A DNA stretch of 56,150 nucleotides from Candidatus Calescibacterium sp. (GCA_025057615.1 JANXBF010000005.1:1-56150); one strand, 5' to 3'. Counted from the first letter of the stretch, positions 16,875 to 26,844 are shown. Notes: generated by a model from the sequence alone, not told the origin. Numbers and translations are program-made.

Positions 16875-18029
16875 CTAAAAATTCTTTATTTCCTCTTTAA
16901 CTATATCAACAAGTTCTTCATCCTTTATTTCACCTTTAGAGTCTGCGATTTTTTTGAATTTTTCGAAAACTTTATTTATTTGATCTTCAGTAAGTTGGAA
17001 CCCAAGCTCATTTAATTTAGCTTTTAATCCATGTCTGCCTGAATTTTTGTTAAGTACTATTATTCCTCCTTTTGGTAGTCCTATATCCTGAGGATCTATA
17101 ATTTCATAATTCATCCTATTCGATACGACTCCGTGTTGATGAACCCCAGATTGATGTCTAAAAGCGTTCAAACCAACTATGGCTTTGTTGGGCTGAATCG
17201 GTATTCCTGAGTAGCTGGAAACCATTTTACTCAGGTTATATATTCTGGTTGTATCTACGTTAGTCCACAGGTTAAAGAAATCTTTCCTTATCTTTATTGC
17301 CATAATTACTTCTTCAAGAGCGGTGTTACCAGCTCTCTCACCTATTCCATTTATGCATCCCTCAACTTGCCGAGCACCGGCTTTGACAGCAGCTAAACTA
17401 TTTGCAACAGCCAATCCCAAATCATCATGACAATGTGTAGAAACAATATATTTACCATCAACCTTCTCAAGAATTGTTTTTATGAGTAAAGAGTATTCTT
17501 CGGGGACAGTATATCCAACAGTATCTGGTATATTTATTGTTGTTGCTCCATTTTTTACAGCTATTTGAAGGACTTTTATGAGAAAATCCCAATCTGATCT
17601 TGTGGCATCTTGTGCAGAAAATTCAATATCAGAACAGTATTTCTTTGCATATTTCACCATATTCTCGGTAATCTCAAGTACTTCATCTCTACTTTTTTTC
17701 ATCATTGTCTGCAAATGAATATCGGATGTAGATATAAACACGTGTATTCTTGGATTTGCAGCATTCTTAACCGCTTCCCAACCAATATCTATATCTCTAC
17801 TAACTGTTCTACAGAGTGTGGCAACAGTAGATTCCTTAATAATAGAAGCTATAGTTTTAACATTCTCAAACTCTCCTGCTGATGAAGCAGCAAACCCAGC
17901 TTCTATCACATCAACCCTTGCTCTCTCTAATTCCTTAGCTATCTCTATTTTTTGTTCCAGTTTCAGGTTAACACCCGGTGTCTGATCCCCATCCCTCAGA
18001 GTAGTATCAAAAATATAAACCCTTTCCAT
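16875..18029 (-). CDS. leuA: 2-isopropylmalate synthase, short form without regulatory domain
   Basis: A 384-residue HMGL-like synthase that condenses acetyl-CoA with 2-oxoisovalerate, the first step to leucine. Seen: YIFDTTLRDGDQTPGVNL at the N-terminus, the metal-binding THCHDDLGLAVAN, GCINGIGERAGNTALEE, and HQSGVHQHGV. The protein stops shortly after NKNSGRHGLKAKL and a helical linker, so the C-terminal leucine-binding regulatory domain of ~510-residue enzymes is missing. The frame continues up to 18068, but AAGGAGG 9 bases before the ATG at 18029 fixes the start. It lies 13 bases after the secreted hypothetical protein gene. Citramalate or homocitrate synthase are less likely alternatives, given leuCD opposite. 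Confidence 0.88.
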   Translation of the reverse strand: MERVYIFDTTLRDGDQTPGVNLKLEQKIEIAKELERARVDVIEAGFAASSAGEFENVKTIASIIKESTVATLCRTVSRDIDIGWEAVKNAANPRIHVFISTSDIHLQTMMKKSRDEVLEITENMVKYAKKYCSDIEFSAQDATRSDWDFLIKVLQIAVKNGATTINIPDTVGYTVPEEYSLLIKTILEKVDGKYIVSTHCHDDLGLAVANSLAAVKAGARQVEGCINGIGERAGNTALEEVIMAIKIRKDFFNLWTNVDTTRIYNLSKMVSSYSGIPIQPNKAIVGLNAFRHQSGVHQHGVVSNRMNYEIIDPQDIGLPKGGIIVLNKNSGRHGLKAKLNELGFQLTEDQINKVFEKFKKIADSKGEIKDEELVDIVKEEIKNF

Positions 18030-18042
18030 TTTAAAATCCTCC

Positions 18043-19758
18043 TTATAAGTTACTTGTAGATATCTCAAATTCTATGGGATAAGATAGCCCAGGAGTTATA
18101 AGAAAACTTATAGGATAATCAATTGTTTCAAAAGGTTTCAAAGATATCTCAATAATCTTCCTATAAGAACCACTGTTTACCCTATAAATATCCAAATTAT
18201 TCATAAATATCAGTGGAGTATAACCTGAAATAGAGGAAAAGTAAATACTAACTTTCTGAAAATATTCCTTATTATTAGTTATTTTAAATATCAGTTTATA
18301 TAGAACACCGTAATTAGAATAATTTTGTTTTTCTTGATTGGATATTATCTCTTTATCTGGCAACCTAAAGCTATCAAAATTCTTAGTAGTTTCAAAATGG
18401 TATTCCTTATGTATTATTGGTTTTGGAAACTTGCCTGTGGATCTTGGAGTTCCATCCTCAGATAGATATTCAGAGGGAATAACGCCATCAAAAGCAAATA
18501 TTCTCAACTTCAATTTTTTGTTAGAATTTAGATAAAGGAAACCAGTTATAACTTGGTTAACAAATGCTTTCTCAAGTATCAGTCTAACTTTCTGTTTTGG
18601 ATATATCCTAGTCTTTGCTATTGCTTTATTTTTAAAGAATTCGTAAAAATCGATTGATGTTCTTATACCCGTTTCTATTTCACTATTACCTTTATTGAAA
18701 GATCCAAAAAATTCGAGTTCTACAATGTCTTGTCTATACTCTTCCAAATTTTCTATTTCTATACAATAGTTCAAATTGGACATAAACTGATGGTGAAACC
18801 ATATCCAATAGCCACTCTTTTCAAAAATATCAGTTTCGTATATAATTCCCCTTTTTTGAATTTTTTCGGGGTTATTTGACATAATAAGATAATCGAATTC
18901 TATGTTTGGAACAGTTTTATCATTTTTTAATGCAACTTCAACTTCTCTATGAACGGATTTATATGGGAAAGAGGTTTCAGGTGTCCAAATGCGGTACTTA
19001 ATTCCTTTAGACGTCTTTATTTCAGAATATTTAATCTCATGGTCTCCATTCTTAACAATATTTGGTAAAATAAATGATTTAAATAAATTAACCTTTTCAA
19101 ATATAATGGGGTTACCATAATATATTGAATACTGATAATCTTTAATTTCTATAGTTGGAATTTTTATGGTTATATAAGAACTATCAGTTATATTATCATA
19201 ACTAACAGTAATGGTTTGTTGTAATATTGGTTTGCTGTGTTTTATGTAAAGCTTACCATCCTGATAATAACAATATTCTGGAATATTTAACGTAAAACTT
19301 CGATTTGATTTATTAAATATTCTAATAGTTTTAGTTTGATTAACAAGAGCCTCTATATAGGTGCTTTCAAAGAAAACATCAGGTATATACTTCAAATTGG
19401 ATAAACTACTGTGGTAAGACTGCAACAAAGAATTTATATTTGAATAACCAAGTGAATAAGCACAATACTTATCAAAAGTAAAAAGTAAATCATCATTAAT
19501 ATAAATACCATAATTTCTATCATACTCGTTAAATACTATTTTGTATTTAACAGGTAAATCAGAAAAAATATTTTTTTTAAGTACTCTCATTATATTTGGG
19601 TTATCCATATTTTTTGGCAAATATATCAATCTATATTCAGTATTGTTAAATTTTATAAAATAATGAACTATTTTGTTTTTCTCTTTTTTTACCAGTTCTA
19701 TACCTGCAAAACAAAAATTAAATATTAAAATTAAAAAGATGGTAATTATCCTTATCAC
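18043..19758 (-). CDS. Secreted protein of unknown function
   Basis: A 571-residue protein with a signal peptide (hydrophobic 4-17, FCFA cleavage region), rich in beta strands, Tyr and Asn, without a recognised catalytic motif. Residues ~75-125 (IYINDDLLFTFDKY, then LGYSNINSLLQSYHSSL) resemble a short 'vivid strand plus helix' module seen in assorted periplasmic proteins, but this is a weak impression. The later half looks like stacked beta-sandwich domains. It lies 36 bases after the SpoIID/amidotransferase-like gene and just before leuA, all on the minus strand. A role in the cell envelope is likely; nothing more can be said. Confidence 0.75.
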   Translation of the reverse strand: MIRIITIFLILIFNFCFAGIELVKKEKNKIVHYFIKFNNTEYRLIYLPKNMDNPNIMRVLKKNIFSDLPVKYKIVFNEYDRNYGIYINDDLLFTFDKYCAYSLGYSNINSLLQSYHSSLSNLKYIPDVFFESTYIEALVNQTKTIRIFNKSNRSFTLNIPEYCYYQDGKLYIKHSKPILQQTITVSYDNITDSSYITIKIPTIEIKDYQYSIYYGNPIIFEKVNLFKSFILPNIVKNGDHEIKYSEIKTSKGIKYRIWTPETSFPYKSVHREVEVALKNDKTVPNIEFDYLIMSNNPEKIQKRGIIYETDIFEKSGYWIWFHHQFMSNLNYCIEIENLEEYRQDIVELEFFGSFNKGNSEIETGIRTSIDFYEFFKNKAIAKTRIYPKQKVRLILEKAFVNQVITGFLYLNSNKKLKLRIFAFDGVIPSEYLSEDGTPRSTGKFPKPIIHKEYHFETTKNFDSFRLPDKEIISNQEKQNYSNYGVLYKLIFKITNNKEYFQKVSIYFSSISGYTPLIFMNNLDIYRVNSGSYRKIIEISLKPFETIDYPISFLITPGLSYPIEFEISTSNL

Positions 19759-19794
19759 ACTATTTAAATTAAAGTGAAAAAACTAAAAATCCTT

Positions 19795-21723
19795 CTATCT
19801 CATTGCTTCTACTTCGACGTTACTATAGTAATGTTTAAGTATTTGGATATAGTTATATTTTTTTGCCAAATAGTTTGCACCAAACTGACACATACCAACG
19901 CCATGTCCAAATCCTCTACCATAAAAAATAACACTATCAGTGTTAATTTTTATTTCATCAATAAAGTTTGATGGAAGCAAACTGAAATATAAATCTTCTG
20001 AAAACAGATAAATAGAGTCATCTTTATAGGCGTAGTAAGTACCTTCAGTGGTTATTATTGTCATTTTTTCAACTCTTCCGCTCTTATTTTTTTGAAGTTT
20101 TATATTTTTCAGTTTTCCATTAAATCTAGCACCAAGAAGGTGAGGAACTGACTTTGAAAGCATTTTTTCTAAACGATCTTTTTTTATTTCTATTTCCCAT
20201 TTGAATAATCTTGATTGTTTGCAATAGGCATCATCAATTTTCCTATCGTAGTCTTTTACTGACCTCAGATAGGGAACATTTTTATTCCATACGTCCTCAG
20301 AATTGGCTGTTAATCCACCACAAGTTGAATGATAAACAGCATCTATTGGTATTCCCTTGTATAATATTATCTTTCCAAATGTGGAAAAAGTTGATATATA
20401 GCTTTTAAATGTTTCTTGTTTTTCTCCTTCAAAATTCTGACAATGAGGTTTATCACACAGATCATAATTTCGGTGTCTATTCCTATTTTTAATAGCGTAA
20501 GTTCTTGCTGCAACAGCCTGAGCCTTTAGAGCTTCCAATTCAAAAAAATCTGGCATCTCACTCAAAACCACAGAAGATATATAATCCTCTAAGTAAACGC
20601 TTATAATAAAAGGATGGTAAGAAACTACCCTCTTCAATCTGTAGCTATAGTACTCAGCTATTCCCCCCTGATAATCCTCTTTAACAAGTAAGTAAAAATT
20701 TTTACCCAAATAGTTTACAAATTTGGTTGTGGTAAACTCTTGAGGCCTAATTTTATTAACGCCTACCTTAATTAGAGTTGAAAAATTTTGCGAATTAGAT
20801 AATTTTTGTAGACTACCAATCTCATCCAAAATTAATTTCATTTTTTTAGAATAATAGAAATACCTCTTTGCTTTATTATTATTTAAAATATATTCAATAG
20901 GAAATATAATCTCAATATCGCTAACATTATTTTTTATCTTATCCTTGGTATTCTGTTCATTAATCAAATCTGGTAGAACATAATTCATAAAATACACATT
21001 GAAATCAAAAATATAGGGGTTAGATAGATTTTCAACACAAAAAGTATTTTCAGCTATAAAGTAACAATTGTTATAGTTTAAGATGAAGGGAGTTTTACTC
21101 GAAGTCCAAGCCAATACATTATTCTTATTGGTATAATATTCAACACCATATCCTCTTGAGATTTTAATCTTAGTAAAATGTCTGAAACTAAAATATTCAT
21201 ATTTTCTATTAACAAAAACTATGTCATACAAACCAAAATCTCTGAGTATTTCCTGAGAGTATTTCATACCAAACTGATTGAACATTAAGCTCTGATAGGT
21301 GAATATTATTTTACCATTTTTTGAATATTCTTGGAACTTCAAGATCGTGCTTATAGGGACGAATCTAGCATCATTAACAACCAACAAATCAATATCCTTT
21401 TCCAATAAATTAATATTTCTATCCGTTAGTATCAGGTATCTAACTTTATTCATATGAAAAAACCTTTCCAAAAAGTAAAACTCTTTTATATATCTTCTTT
21501 GTAATTTTTCAAAAGTGGCAATAGAAAAATATAGGGCTACAATTTTTTGTTTGTCACTTTCTCTTTTACTCTCAAGGTATTCATAGAAATAATCAAAAGA
21601 TTTATTATTAAAAACATCCATAAAAGCAATAAAAACAAATATTAAAAACAGAAAAACTCCTCTTAAAATGTTCTTTAACAATAAAAAAAAGAAAGATAAA
21701 AATTTGGCAAACGTATTTTCCAT
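19795..21723 (-). CDS. Membrane-anchored SpoIID-domain protein with amidotransferase-like N-domain
   Basis: A 642-residue protein. A membrane anchor (about 10-34) is followed by a region at 60-250 that reads like a degenerate class I glutamine-amidotransferase (ThuA/DUF4350-like) fold: YLILTDRNINLLEKDIDLLVV, then KNGKIIFTY. The SpoIID domain fills 350-640, with SEMPDFFELEALKAQAVAART (Glu389), YHSTCGGLT and GRGFGHGVGMCQFGANYLA. The family cleaves or remodels peptidoglycan; the N-domain has no visible catalytic Cys and may bind a ligand. CDKPHCQNF in the insert suggests a disulfide. Divergent from the ABC permease at 21828. Compare the simpler 399-residue SpoIID protein at 7577. Confidence 0.82.
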   Translation of the reverse strand: MENTFAKFLSFFFLLLKNILRGVFLFLIFVFIAFMDVFNNKSFDYFYEYLESKRESDKQKIVALYFSIATFEKLQRRYIKEFYFLERFFHMNKVRYLILTDRNINLLEKDIDLLVVNDARFVPISTILKFQEYSKNGKIIFTYQSLMFNQFGMKYSQEILRDFGLYDIVFVNRKYEYFSFRHFTKIKISRGYGVEYYTNKNNVLAWTSSKTPFILNYNNCYFIAENTFCVENLSNPYIFDFNVYFMNYVLPDLINEQNTKDKIKNNVSDIEIIFPIEYILNNNKAKRYFYYSKKMKLILDEIGSLQKLSNSQNFSTLIKVGVNKIRPQEFTTTKFVNYLGKNFYLLVKEDYQGGIAEYYSYRLKRVVSYHPFIISVYLEDYISSVVLSEMPDFFELEALKAQAVAARTYAIKNRNRHRNYDLCDKPHCQNFEGEKQETFKSYISTFSTFGKIILYKGIPIDAVYHSTCGGLTANSEDVWNKNVPYLRSVKDYDRKIDDAYCKQSRLFKWEIEIKKDRLEKMLSKSVPHLLGARFNGKLKNIKLQKNKSGRVEKMTIITTEGTYYAYKDDSIYLFSEDLYFSLLPSNFIDEIKINTDSVIFYGRGFGHGVGMCQFGANYLAKKYNYIQILKHYYSNVEVEAMR

Positions 21724-21827
21724 TATAAATATCTATTTGCCAATAAAATCTGCAAACCTGTCAAATCTGCCTATCCTGTAAAAAGGTTAAAAATAAAAAT
21801 GAAAGAATAAAATTTTTAGAAAATAGG

Positions 21828-22634
21828 ATGGTTCAGAGAATTCTTAACAACATTCTAATATTAATTGTTGTTTTGTACAGTTTGTTTCCGATACTTATAA
21901 CGTTTATATATTCTTTTTTGCCGAACAAGTCAATATCTCAGGGTAAATTTTCTGGCTGGACACTGGGTAATTACCTTTACATTTTGAGTGATCCCAACAT
22001 TCTACACTATGTTTATAACAGTGTGGTAGTTTCTTCAATATCTGCAACAATAACAACTTTTCTGGGATTTATATTGGCATACTCAGTTGTCAGAAAAAAG
22101 CTACCATTTTCTAATATTTTAGAGAACATTTTTCTGCTACTTAACACTTTTTTAGTATTGGGAGTTTTAATAATAGTTCCAATATTTGAAATAATTGTGA
22201 AAATGGGTGTTTACAACACATTAGTAGGGTTGATAATAGTTTACACTTCTTTAGGTTTTGTTTTCTCTTTTATACTGCTAAGCAGGTTTATAAGTAATCT
22301 GAAAAAAGATTATGAAGAAGCAGGAATAGTAGAAGGAATGAATAATCTACAAATAATGTTTTTAATAGTTTTACCAATGATAAAACAAGCTTTTATAAGC
22401 GTTTGGATTCTTCAATTCATAGGCTTTTGGAATGAATTCATATTTGCTTTAACTTTAACAAATGAAAGTGTAAAAAGGACTCTAACAGTGGGAATAACTC
22501 TGATAAGTGGTTCTGATATGTTTGAGATACCCTGGGGAATGATTATGGCAGGAGTATTCATTTCCATATTCCCCTTAATTATCATTGTCTCTTTCTTAGA
22601 AGAATACTTAGTAAAAGGTATTTCAGGGAAATGA
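21828..22634 (+). CDS. Sugar-type ABC transporter permease, MalG-like
   Basis: A 268-residue permease with six membrane segments and the EAA loop EAGIVEGMNNLQIMFLIVLPM at about 164-184 that contacts the ATPase. The C-terminal GMIMAGVFISIFPLI matches the MalG/UgpE family of carbohydrate importers. The probable partner, a MalF-like permease, lies 4.6 kb away at 27239-28060. No substrate-binding protein or ATPase gene is in the window, so the substrate cannot be inferred. AATAGG abuts the ATG directly, a poor ribosome-site spacing. Ends 7 bases before mfd. Confidence 0.88.
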   Translation: MVQRILNNILILIVVLYSLFPILITFIYSFLPNKSISQGKFSGWTLGNYLYILSDPNILHYVYNSVVVSSISATITTFLGFILAYSVVRKKLPFSNILENIFLLLNTFLVLGVLIIVPIFEIIVKMGVYNTLVGLIIVYTSLGFVFSFILLSRFISNLKKDYEEAGIVEGMNNLQIMFLIVLPMIKQAFISVWILQFIGFWNEFIFALTLTNESVKRTLTVGITLISGSDMFEIPWGMIMAGVFISIFPLIIIVSFLEEYLVKGISGK

Positions 22635-22641
22635 TAATTGA

Positions 22642-25323
22642 ATGTTTTATAACCTTGTCCTTAAAGAAAATCTCAATAAAATACCTACTGACTACGACAA
22701 CATAATTTTTATTATTGAAGAAAAACTTAACCCAGAAGAGTTGGAAACACTCAACAAAAGCGACATACCGATTTGTAACTACAAAAATATAGATTACGTA
22801 ATAAGGGAAATTATCAAAACTGATACCCTTACACTCAAAGTAAACCAAAATATTAGTCAAGAAACATTAATACAGATTCTAAACAGAATGGGCTACAAAC
22901 AATCAAACGACACAATAGAAAAAAACTCTTATCAAATAAGAGGAAACATAATAGATATTAACTGTAATACACCAGTAAGGGTAGAAATAGAAGATGATAA
23001 GATAGAATCCATAAGAACTTTTGATCCACATACCTTATTGAGTATAAAAAAAATAAACTCCATCAAAATTTATGGTAATAATCCAAACGACAAAAATTTA
23101 ACAACTCATCTCAAAATTCTCTTTTTGAGTTTAGAAGAAAAAGAAATAGTAGAAAATTTAATACAAAAAGAAATAGAAAACCTAAAAGAATATATAGATT
23201 TGGATTGGAATGTATTAAACATAGTTCCAAGAAAAAGCCTCAAAAAAATTGATACAAAATACGAAATAATAAAACTAATAAGAGAGCATAGAGAATACAG
23301 AATAACCTTTTCCAATAAAGAAACATTTGAAGAATTTACCAGTTTTATAATAGAATACTGTAGAAAAAAGAGAATGAGTATTAATGAATTCAATATTGCG
23401 AATTATGAAATTCTTGAAGTTGATTCAATATTTGGTTTCGTTGATCACGAAAATCGCCAAATATTTATCACCATGAGAGATCTAAAAGAAGAGCCGATTA
23501 TTCATAATACCAATGTGGTTGATTCAATAAAGGAATTTAGAGAGGGAGATTTAGTGGTAGTTGAAGGATACGGTATAGGAATATATTTGGGAATTCAAAA
23601 ATTGAAGATCTCACATTATCCAGAAAAAGAATTTGTAACAATACAATTCAAAAAAAACAGAAAGATCCACTTTTCCGTAGAAAGCGTAAACCTACATAAA
23701 TATCTATCTTCAGAAAAGGTAACAGAAAAAATCAAAGAAAAGATACTTTCAATACCCTCTTTTAAATCATGGCAAAAAAAACTTGAAAAAGTATATGAAG
23801 ATATCAAAACCATTGGACAAAAAATAATACAAATCAACGCTGAAAGATATTCAACAACAGCACATAAGTTGGTACCCAACGAATACGACAAATACATCGA
23901 AGAAACATTTGATTACATATTAACAGAAGATCAAGAGAAAGTAATCAATGAGGTTTTAGCTGACCTAGAGAAACCCTTTCCTTCAAACAGACTAATCCTA
24001 GCAGATACAGGCTACGGTAAAACAGAAGTAATAATAAGAGCAATCGTAAGAAGCTTATCAAATAACTACAAATCTATACTATTTGTTCCAACAACAATAT
24101 TAGCTTATCAACACTACATGAACATAACAAAAAGATTAAAAGATTTTAGAATAGGTATAAACACATCTCTATACAAAACAGCAAGTTTGAACGATTTGTA
24201 TCAAAACAATATAGACTTGTTAATATCCACTCCATTCGATATAACAAAATATGACAATGGTTGTGATAACATAGGATTAGTGGTGATAGATGAGGAGCAT
24301 TTAATGGGTGCAATTTTCAAAGAAACTTTGAAAGGAATTTTTAAAAAAGCTCATTTTTTATACTCCTCAGCTACACCAATACCAAGAACCTACTTCATGG
24401 CAAAAACTGGAATATTGGATATCTCAGTTATTAAAACTCCGCCACCGACATATAAACCTCCAAAAACATTTATTCTAACATTTACTGATAAATCGCATAA
24501 ACTGTTGCTACTAGAGAAGTTAATAAGAAAATCTCTAAATTATTCGCTGAAGATAATATATGTAAACAACAACATAGACGAGCTTTATGAAAAATGGTAT
24601 TATTTCAAAAATATTGCAAGCAGTTCAATAATTCACGCAAAGCTAAATTCGAAAACTATTCAAAAAATATTCATGGATTTCATAAAAGGCAAATTTGATA
24701 TAATACTTTCTACCACAATAGTTCAATCCGGTGTGGACACTCCAGAGTTTGATGTAGTAATAATAGACAACAGCCAAATGTTGGGTATATCTCAGCTGTA
24801 TCAACTCAGAGGAAGAGTAGGAAGAGGCAGCAAAAATCCTTACTGTTACATCTTAATTCAAGAAAATTTTGTTAATACACCAACATTTGAAAGGATATCC
24901 ATCTTTGAAAAGGATAATCTTTCTAATATAGACATAGCCCAGAAAGATATGGATATAAGAGGTCCCGGATCGATACTATCCAAAAAACAATCTGGAAACG
25001 TTGAACAGATAGGATTGATTCAATTTTTAAAAATGGTTAATCAATATTTGAACCAAGAAGAAGAATTACCAGAAATAGAATGTGATGCACCCACTTTCCT
25101 TCCCGAAAGCCCAATAAAAAATAAATTATACAGGCAACTACTAACAACTAAAAACTTGGAAGAATTCCAAATTCTGAAAAAAGAAATCATTGACATATAT
25201 GGGAAAAATCTACCAGAACCAACATTAAATCTCTTAAAACTGATAGAATACAGAATAAAAAACAAAGGGAAAAAACAAAAAATAAGAATAAAAATAATAA
25301 ATGGAGAAATTGTTGAAGCTTAG
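22642..25323 (+). CDS. mfd: Mfd-like transcription-repair coupling factor, shortened
   Basis: An 893-residue SF2 translocase. From the N-terminus: a partial UvrB-like module (NSYQIRGNIIDI to IESIRTFDPH, ~95-130), the RNA-polymerase interaction (CarD-like) domain at about 297-355 (FREGDLVVVEGYGIGIYLG), Walker A ADTGYGKTE at 454-462, DEEH, SATPIPRT, the TTIVQSGVDTPEF and LYQLRGRVGRG boxes, and DMDIRGPGS. Mfd removes stalled RNA polymerase and recruits UvrA. The E. coli protein has ~1150 residues; the front of the UvrB-like module (UvrA-binding side) and the end of the C-terminal inhibitory domain are missing here. RecG is excluded by the CarD-like domain. ATG at 22642, 7 bases after the permease. 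Confidence 0.87.
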   Translation: MFYNLVLKENLNKIPTDYDNIIFIIEEKLNPEELETLNKSDIPICNYKNIDYVIREIIKTDTLTLKVNQNISQETLIQILNRMGYKQSNDTIEKNSYQIRGNIIDINCNTPVRVEIEDDKIESIRTFDPHTLLSIKKINSIKIYGNNPNDKNLTTHLKILFLSLEEKEIVENLIQKEIENLKEYIDLDWNVLNIVPRKSLKKIDTKYEIIKLIREHREYRITFSNKETFEEFTSFIIEYCRKKRMSINEFNIANYEILEVDSIFGFVDHENRQIFITMRDLKEEPIIHNTNVVDSIKEFREGDLVVVEGYGIGIYLGIQKLKISHYPEKEFVTIQFKKNRKIHFSVESVNLHKYLSSEKVTEKIKEKILSIPSFKSWQKKLEKVYEDIKTIGQKIIQINAERYSTTAHKLVPNEYDKYIEETFDYILTEDQEKVINEVLADLEKPFPSNRLILADTGYGKTEVIIRAIVRSLSNNYKSILFVPTTILAYQHYMNITKRLKDFRIGINTSLYKTASLNDLYQNNIDLLISTPFDITKYDNGCDNIGLVVIDEEHLMGAIFKETLKGIFKKAHFLYSSATPIPRTYFMAKTGILDISVIKTPPPTYKPPKTFILTFTDKSHKLLLLEKLIRKSLNYSLKIIYVNNNIDELYEKWYYFKNIASSSIIHAKLNSKTIQKIFMDFIKGKFDIILSTTIVQSGVDTPEFDVVIIDNSQMLGISQLYQLRGRVGRGSKNPYCYILIQENFVNTPTFERISIFEKDNLSNIDIAQKDMDIRGPGSILSKKQSGNVEQIGLIQFLKMVNQYLNQEEELPEIECDAPTFLPESPIKNKLYRQLLTTKNLEEFQILKKEIIDIYGKNLPEPTLNLLKLIEYRIKNKGKKQKIRIKIINGEIVEA

Positions 25324-25774
25324 TATAATATTACTCATACTAACAACAAGCTTTTTAGGTTGTAATAAAAAGATTAATACTAACCAAGAATCACTGTCAT
25401 TTAAAAATCTTGAATATTACATCAATGAAGAAACATACTTTTCAATAAAACAAGGAATATACAAAAACAATCACATATTATTTAAAGACATGAAAATAGT
25501 GTTCAAAGAAGGATATACTGAAATAAAAGAAGGATATTTAGATCTAAATAGCTTAATTGTAAAACCAGAAAAATCCTTGGAAATATATACAAATGATTTT
25601 ATCATAGATATTCAAAAAGATCCTATTATCAATTTAAAAAAAATGCAAATAGAAGGTTATGACACAATAATAAAAAATCTGAAAAAAGAGGATAAAATCA
25701 ACAAATCATATAAAATTAACATTGACATAAGAAACAATAAAATATATACTTATCAAAACACAGGAGTATGGTAA
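25301..25774 (+). CDS. Lipoprotein, possibly LptC-like
   Basis: A 157-residue exported lipoprotein: hydrophobic signal at 5-20 with lipobox TSFLGC (lipid-modified Cys21). The rest is mainly beta strands with alternating hydrophobic residues (ILFKDMKIVFKEGYTEIKEGYLDL, split by turns), a pattern similar to LptC/OstA-type jelly-roll proteins that carry LPS across the periplasm. The similarity is one of shape, not of firm motifs. Starts 22 bases inside mfd and overlaps prfB by 7 bases, so it is translationally coupled. The presence of an LptD-like gene and lpxA in the window makes an LPS-export role reasonable but unproven. Confidence 0.5.
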   Translation: MEKLLKLSIILLILTTSFLGCNKKINTNQESLSFKNLEYYINEETYFSIKQGIYKNNHILFKDMKIVFKEGYTEIKEGYLDLNSLIVKPEKSLEIYTNDFIIDIQKDPIINLKKMQIEGYDTIIKNLKKEDKINKSYKINIDIRNNKIYTYQNTGVW

Positions 25775-26844
25775 CAATAGATCTGAAAGAAATAAAAAAC
25801 ATAAAGAATAAATTGATGGAATATAAACCATTGATAGATGACTTGTTTTTAAAAGTAGATAAAATAGATAAAGAGTTATCAAATGAAATAAATCCAGATT
25901 TCAGAAAAATAAAAGAGAAAAAGAAGCTGACAGAATTATTATCAAAATATAACAATCTCTGTAAAGAAGTTGATGAGTTTGAAGATATATATAAAACTTA
26001 CGGTAATGAAAGTCAAGACTTAGAAGACATAAAAAACATATATAAACAGATAATCCAGGATTTTGAGAAATTATCGATAGACCTGCTTTTGAGTGAAGAA
26101 TATGATGACTATGATGCAATATTGACAATAACATCAGGTGCTGGAGGAACAGATGCACAGGACTGGGCTCAAATGCTAATGAGAATGTATATTCAATGGG
26201 CTGAAAAAAATGAATTAAACTACTTCATAACTGATATCACATATGGCCAAGAAGCAGGCATTAAATCTTGTGAAATAATAATCAAATCATCTTATGGATA
26301 TCTAAAATCGGAAAAGGGGGTTCACAGATTAGTAAGAACCTCTCCATTTAATGCACAAAATAAAAGGCACACATCATTCGCTTTAGTAGAGGTTATTCCC
26401 AAAATAGATGAAAACATCAATATCGAAATCAAGCCGGAAGATTTGAAAATAGAAACGTTCAAAGCTGGTGGAGCGGGAGGCCAACACGTAAATAAAAATG
26501 AATCGGCAGTTAGAATAACACATATACCAACAGGGATAGTGGTAACTTGTTCAAATGAACGTAGTCAACATCAAAACAAAGAAACAGCAATGAAAATACT
26601 CAAAAGTAAAATCTATGACTTGGAAAAACACAGGATTAGTCAAAAAGTAGACAGTTTTAAAACCAAACAACAGGCCGCTTGGGGGAACCAAATAAGAAGC
26701 TATGTATTACATCCATACAAACTAATAAAAGATTTACGTACAAATACTGAAATTTACAAAGTTGATGAAGTTCTGAACGGAGATCTAGACAAGCTTATTT
26801 TAGATTACTTGCTTTATCACAATATGCAAAAAACACAAAACTAA
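25768..26844 (+). CDS. prfB: Peptide chain release factor 2
   Basis: A 358-residue class I release factor that ends translation at UGA and UAA. Seen: the RTSPFN tripeptide region (SPF, the RF2 stop-codon reader) and GGAGGQHVNKNESAVR with the GGQ loop that triggers peptide release, then CSNERSQHQNKETAM. Length equals that of typical RF2. No CTTTGA shift site or internal stop is seen near codon 25, so the autoregulatory +1 frameshift found in most prfB genes is absent. Overlaps the lipoprotein gene by 7 bases and the following small gene by 1. Confidence 0.95.
   Translation: MVTIDLKEIKNIKNKLMEYKPLIDDLFLKVDKIDKELSNEINPDFRKIKEKKKLTELLSKYNNLCKEVDEFEDIYKTYGNESQDLEDIKNIYKQIIQDFEKLSIDLLLSEEYDDYDAILTITSGAGGTDAQDWAQMLMRMYIQWAEKNELNYFITDITYGQEAGIKSCEIIIKSSYGYLKSEKGVHRLVRTSPFNAQNKRHTSFALVEVIPKIDENINIEIKPEDLKIETFKAGGAGGQHVNKNESAVRITHIPTGIVVTCSNERSQHQNKETAMKILKSKIYDLEKHRISQKVDSFKTKQQAAWGNQIRSYVLHPYKLIKDLRTNTEIYKVDEVLNGDLDKLILDYLLYHNMQKTQN

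Noticed and set aside
22642-25323. RecG helicase instead of Mfd
   Set aside because: A CarD-like polymerase-binding domain precedes the motor, and the RecG wedge domain is not seen.
25768-25900. Programmed +1 frameshift in prfB
   Set aside because: No internal stop and no CTTTGA slippery site in the first 40 codons; the frame is continuous.
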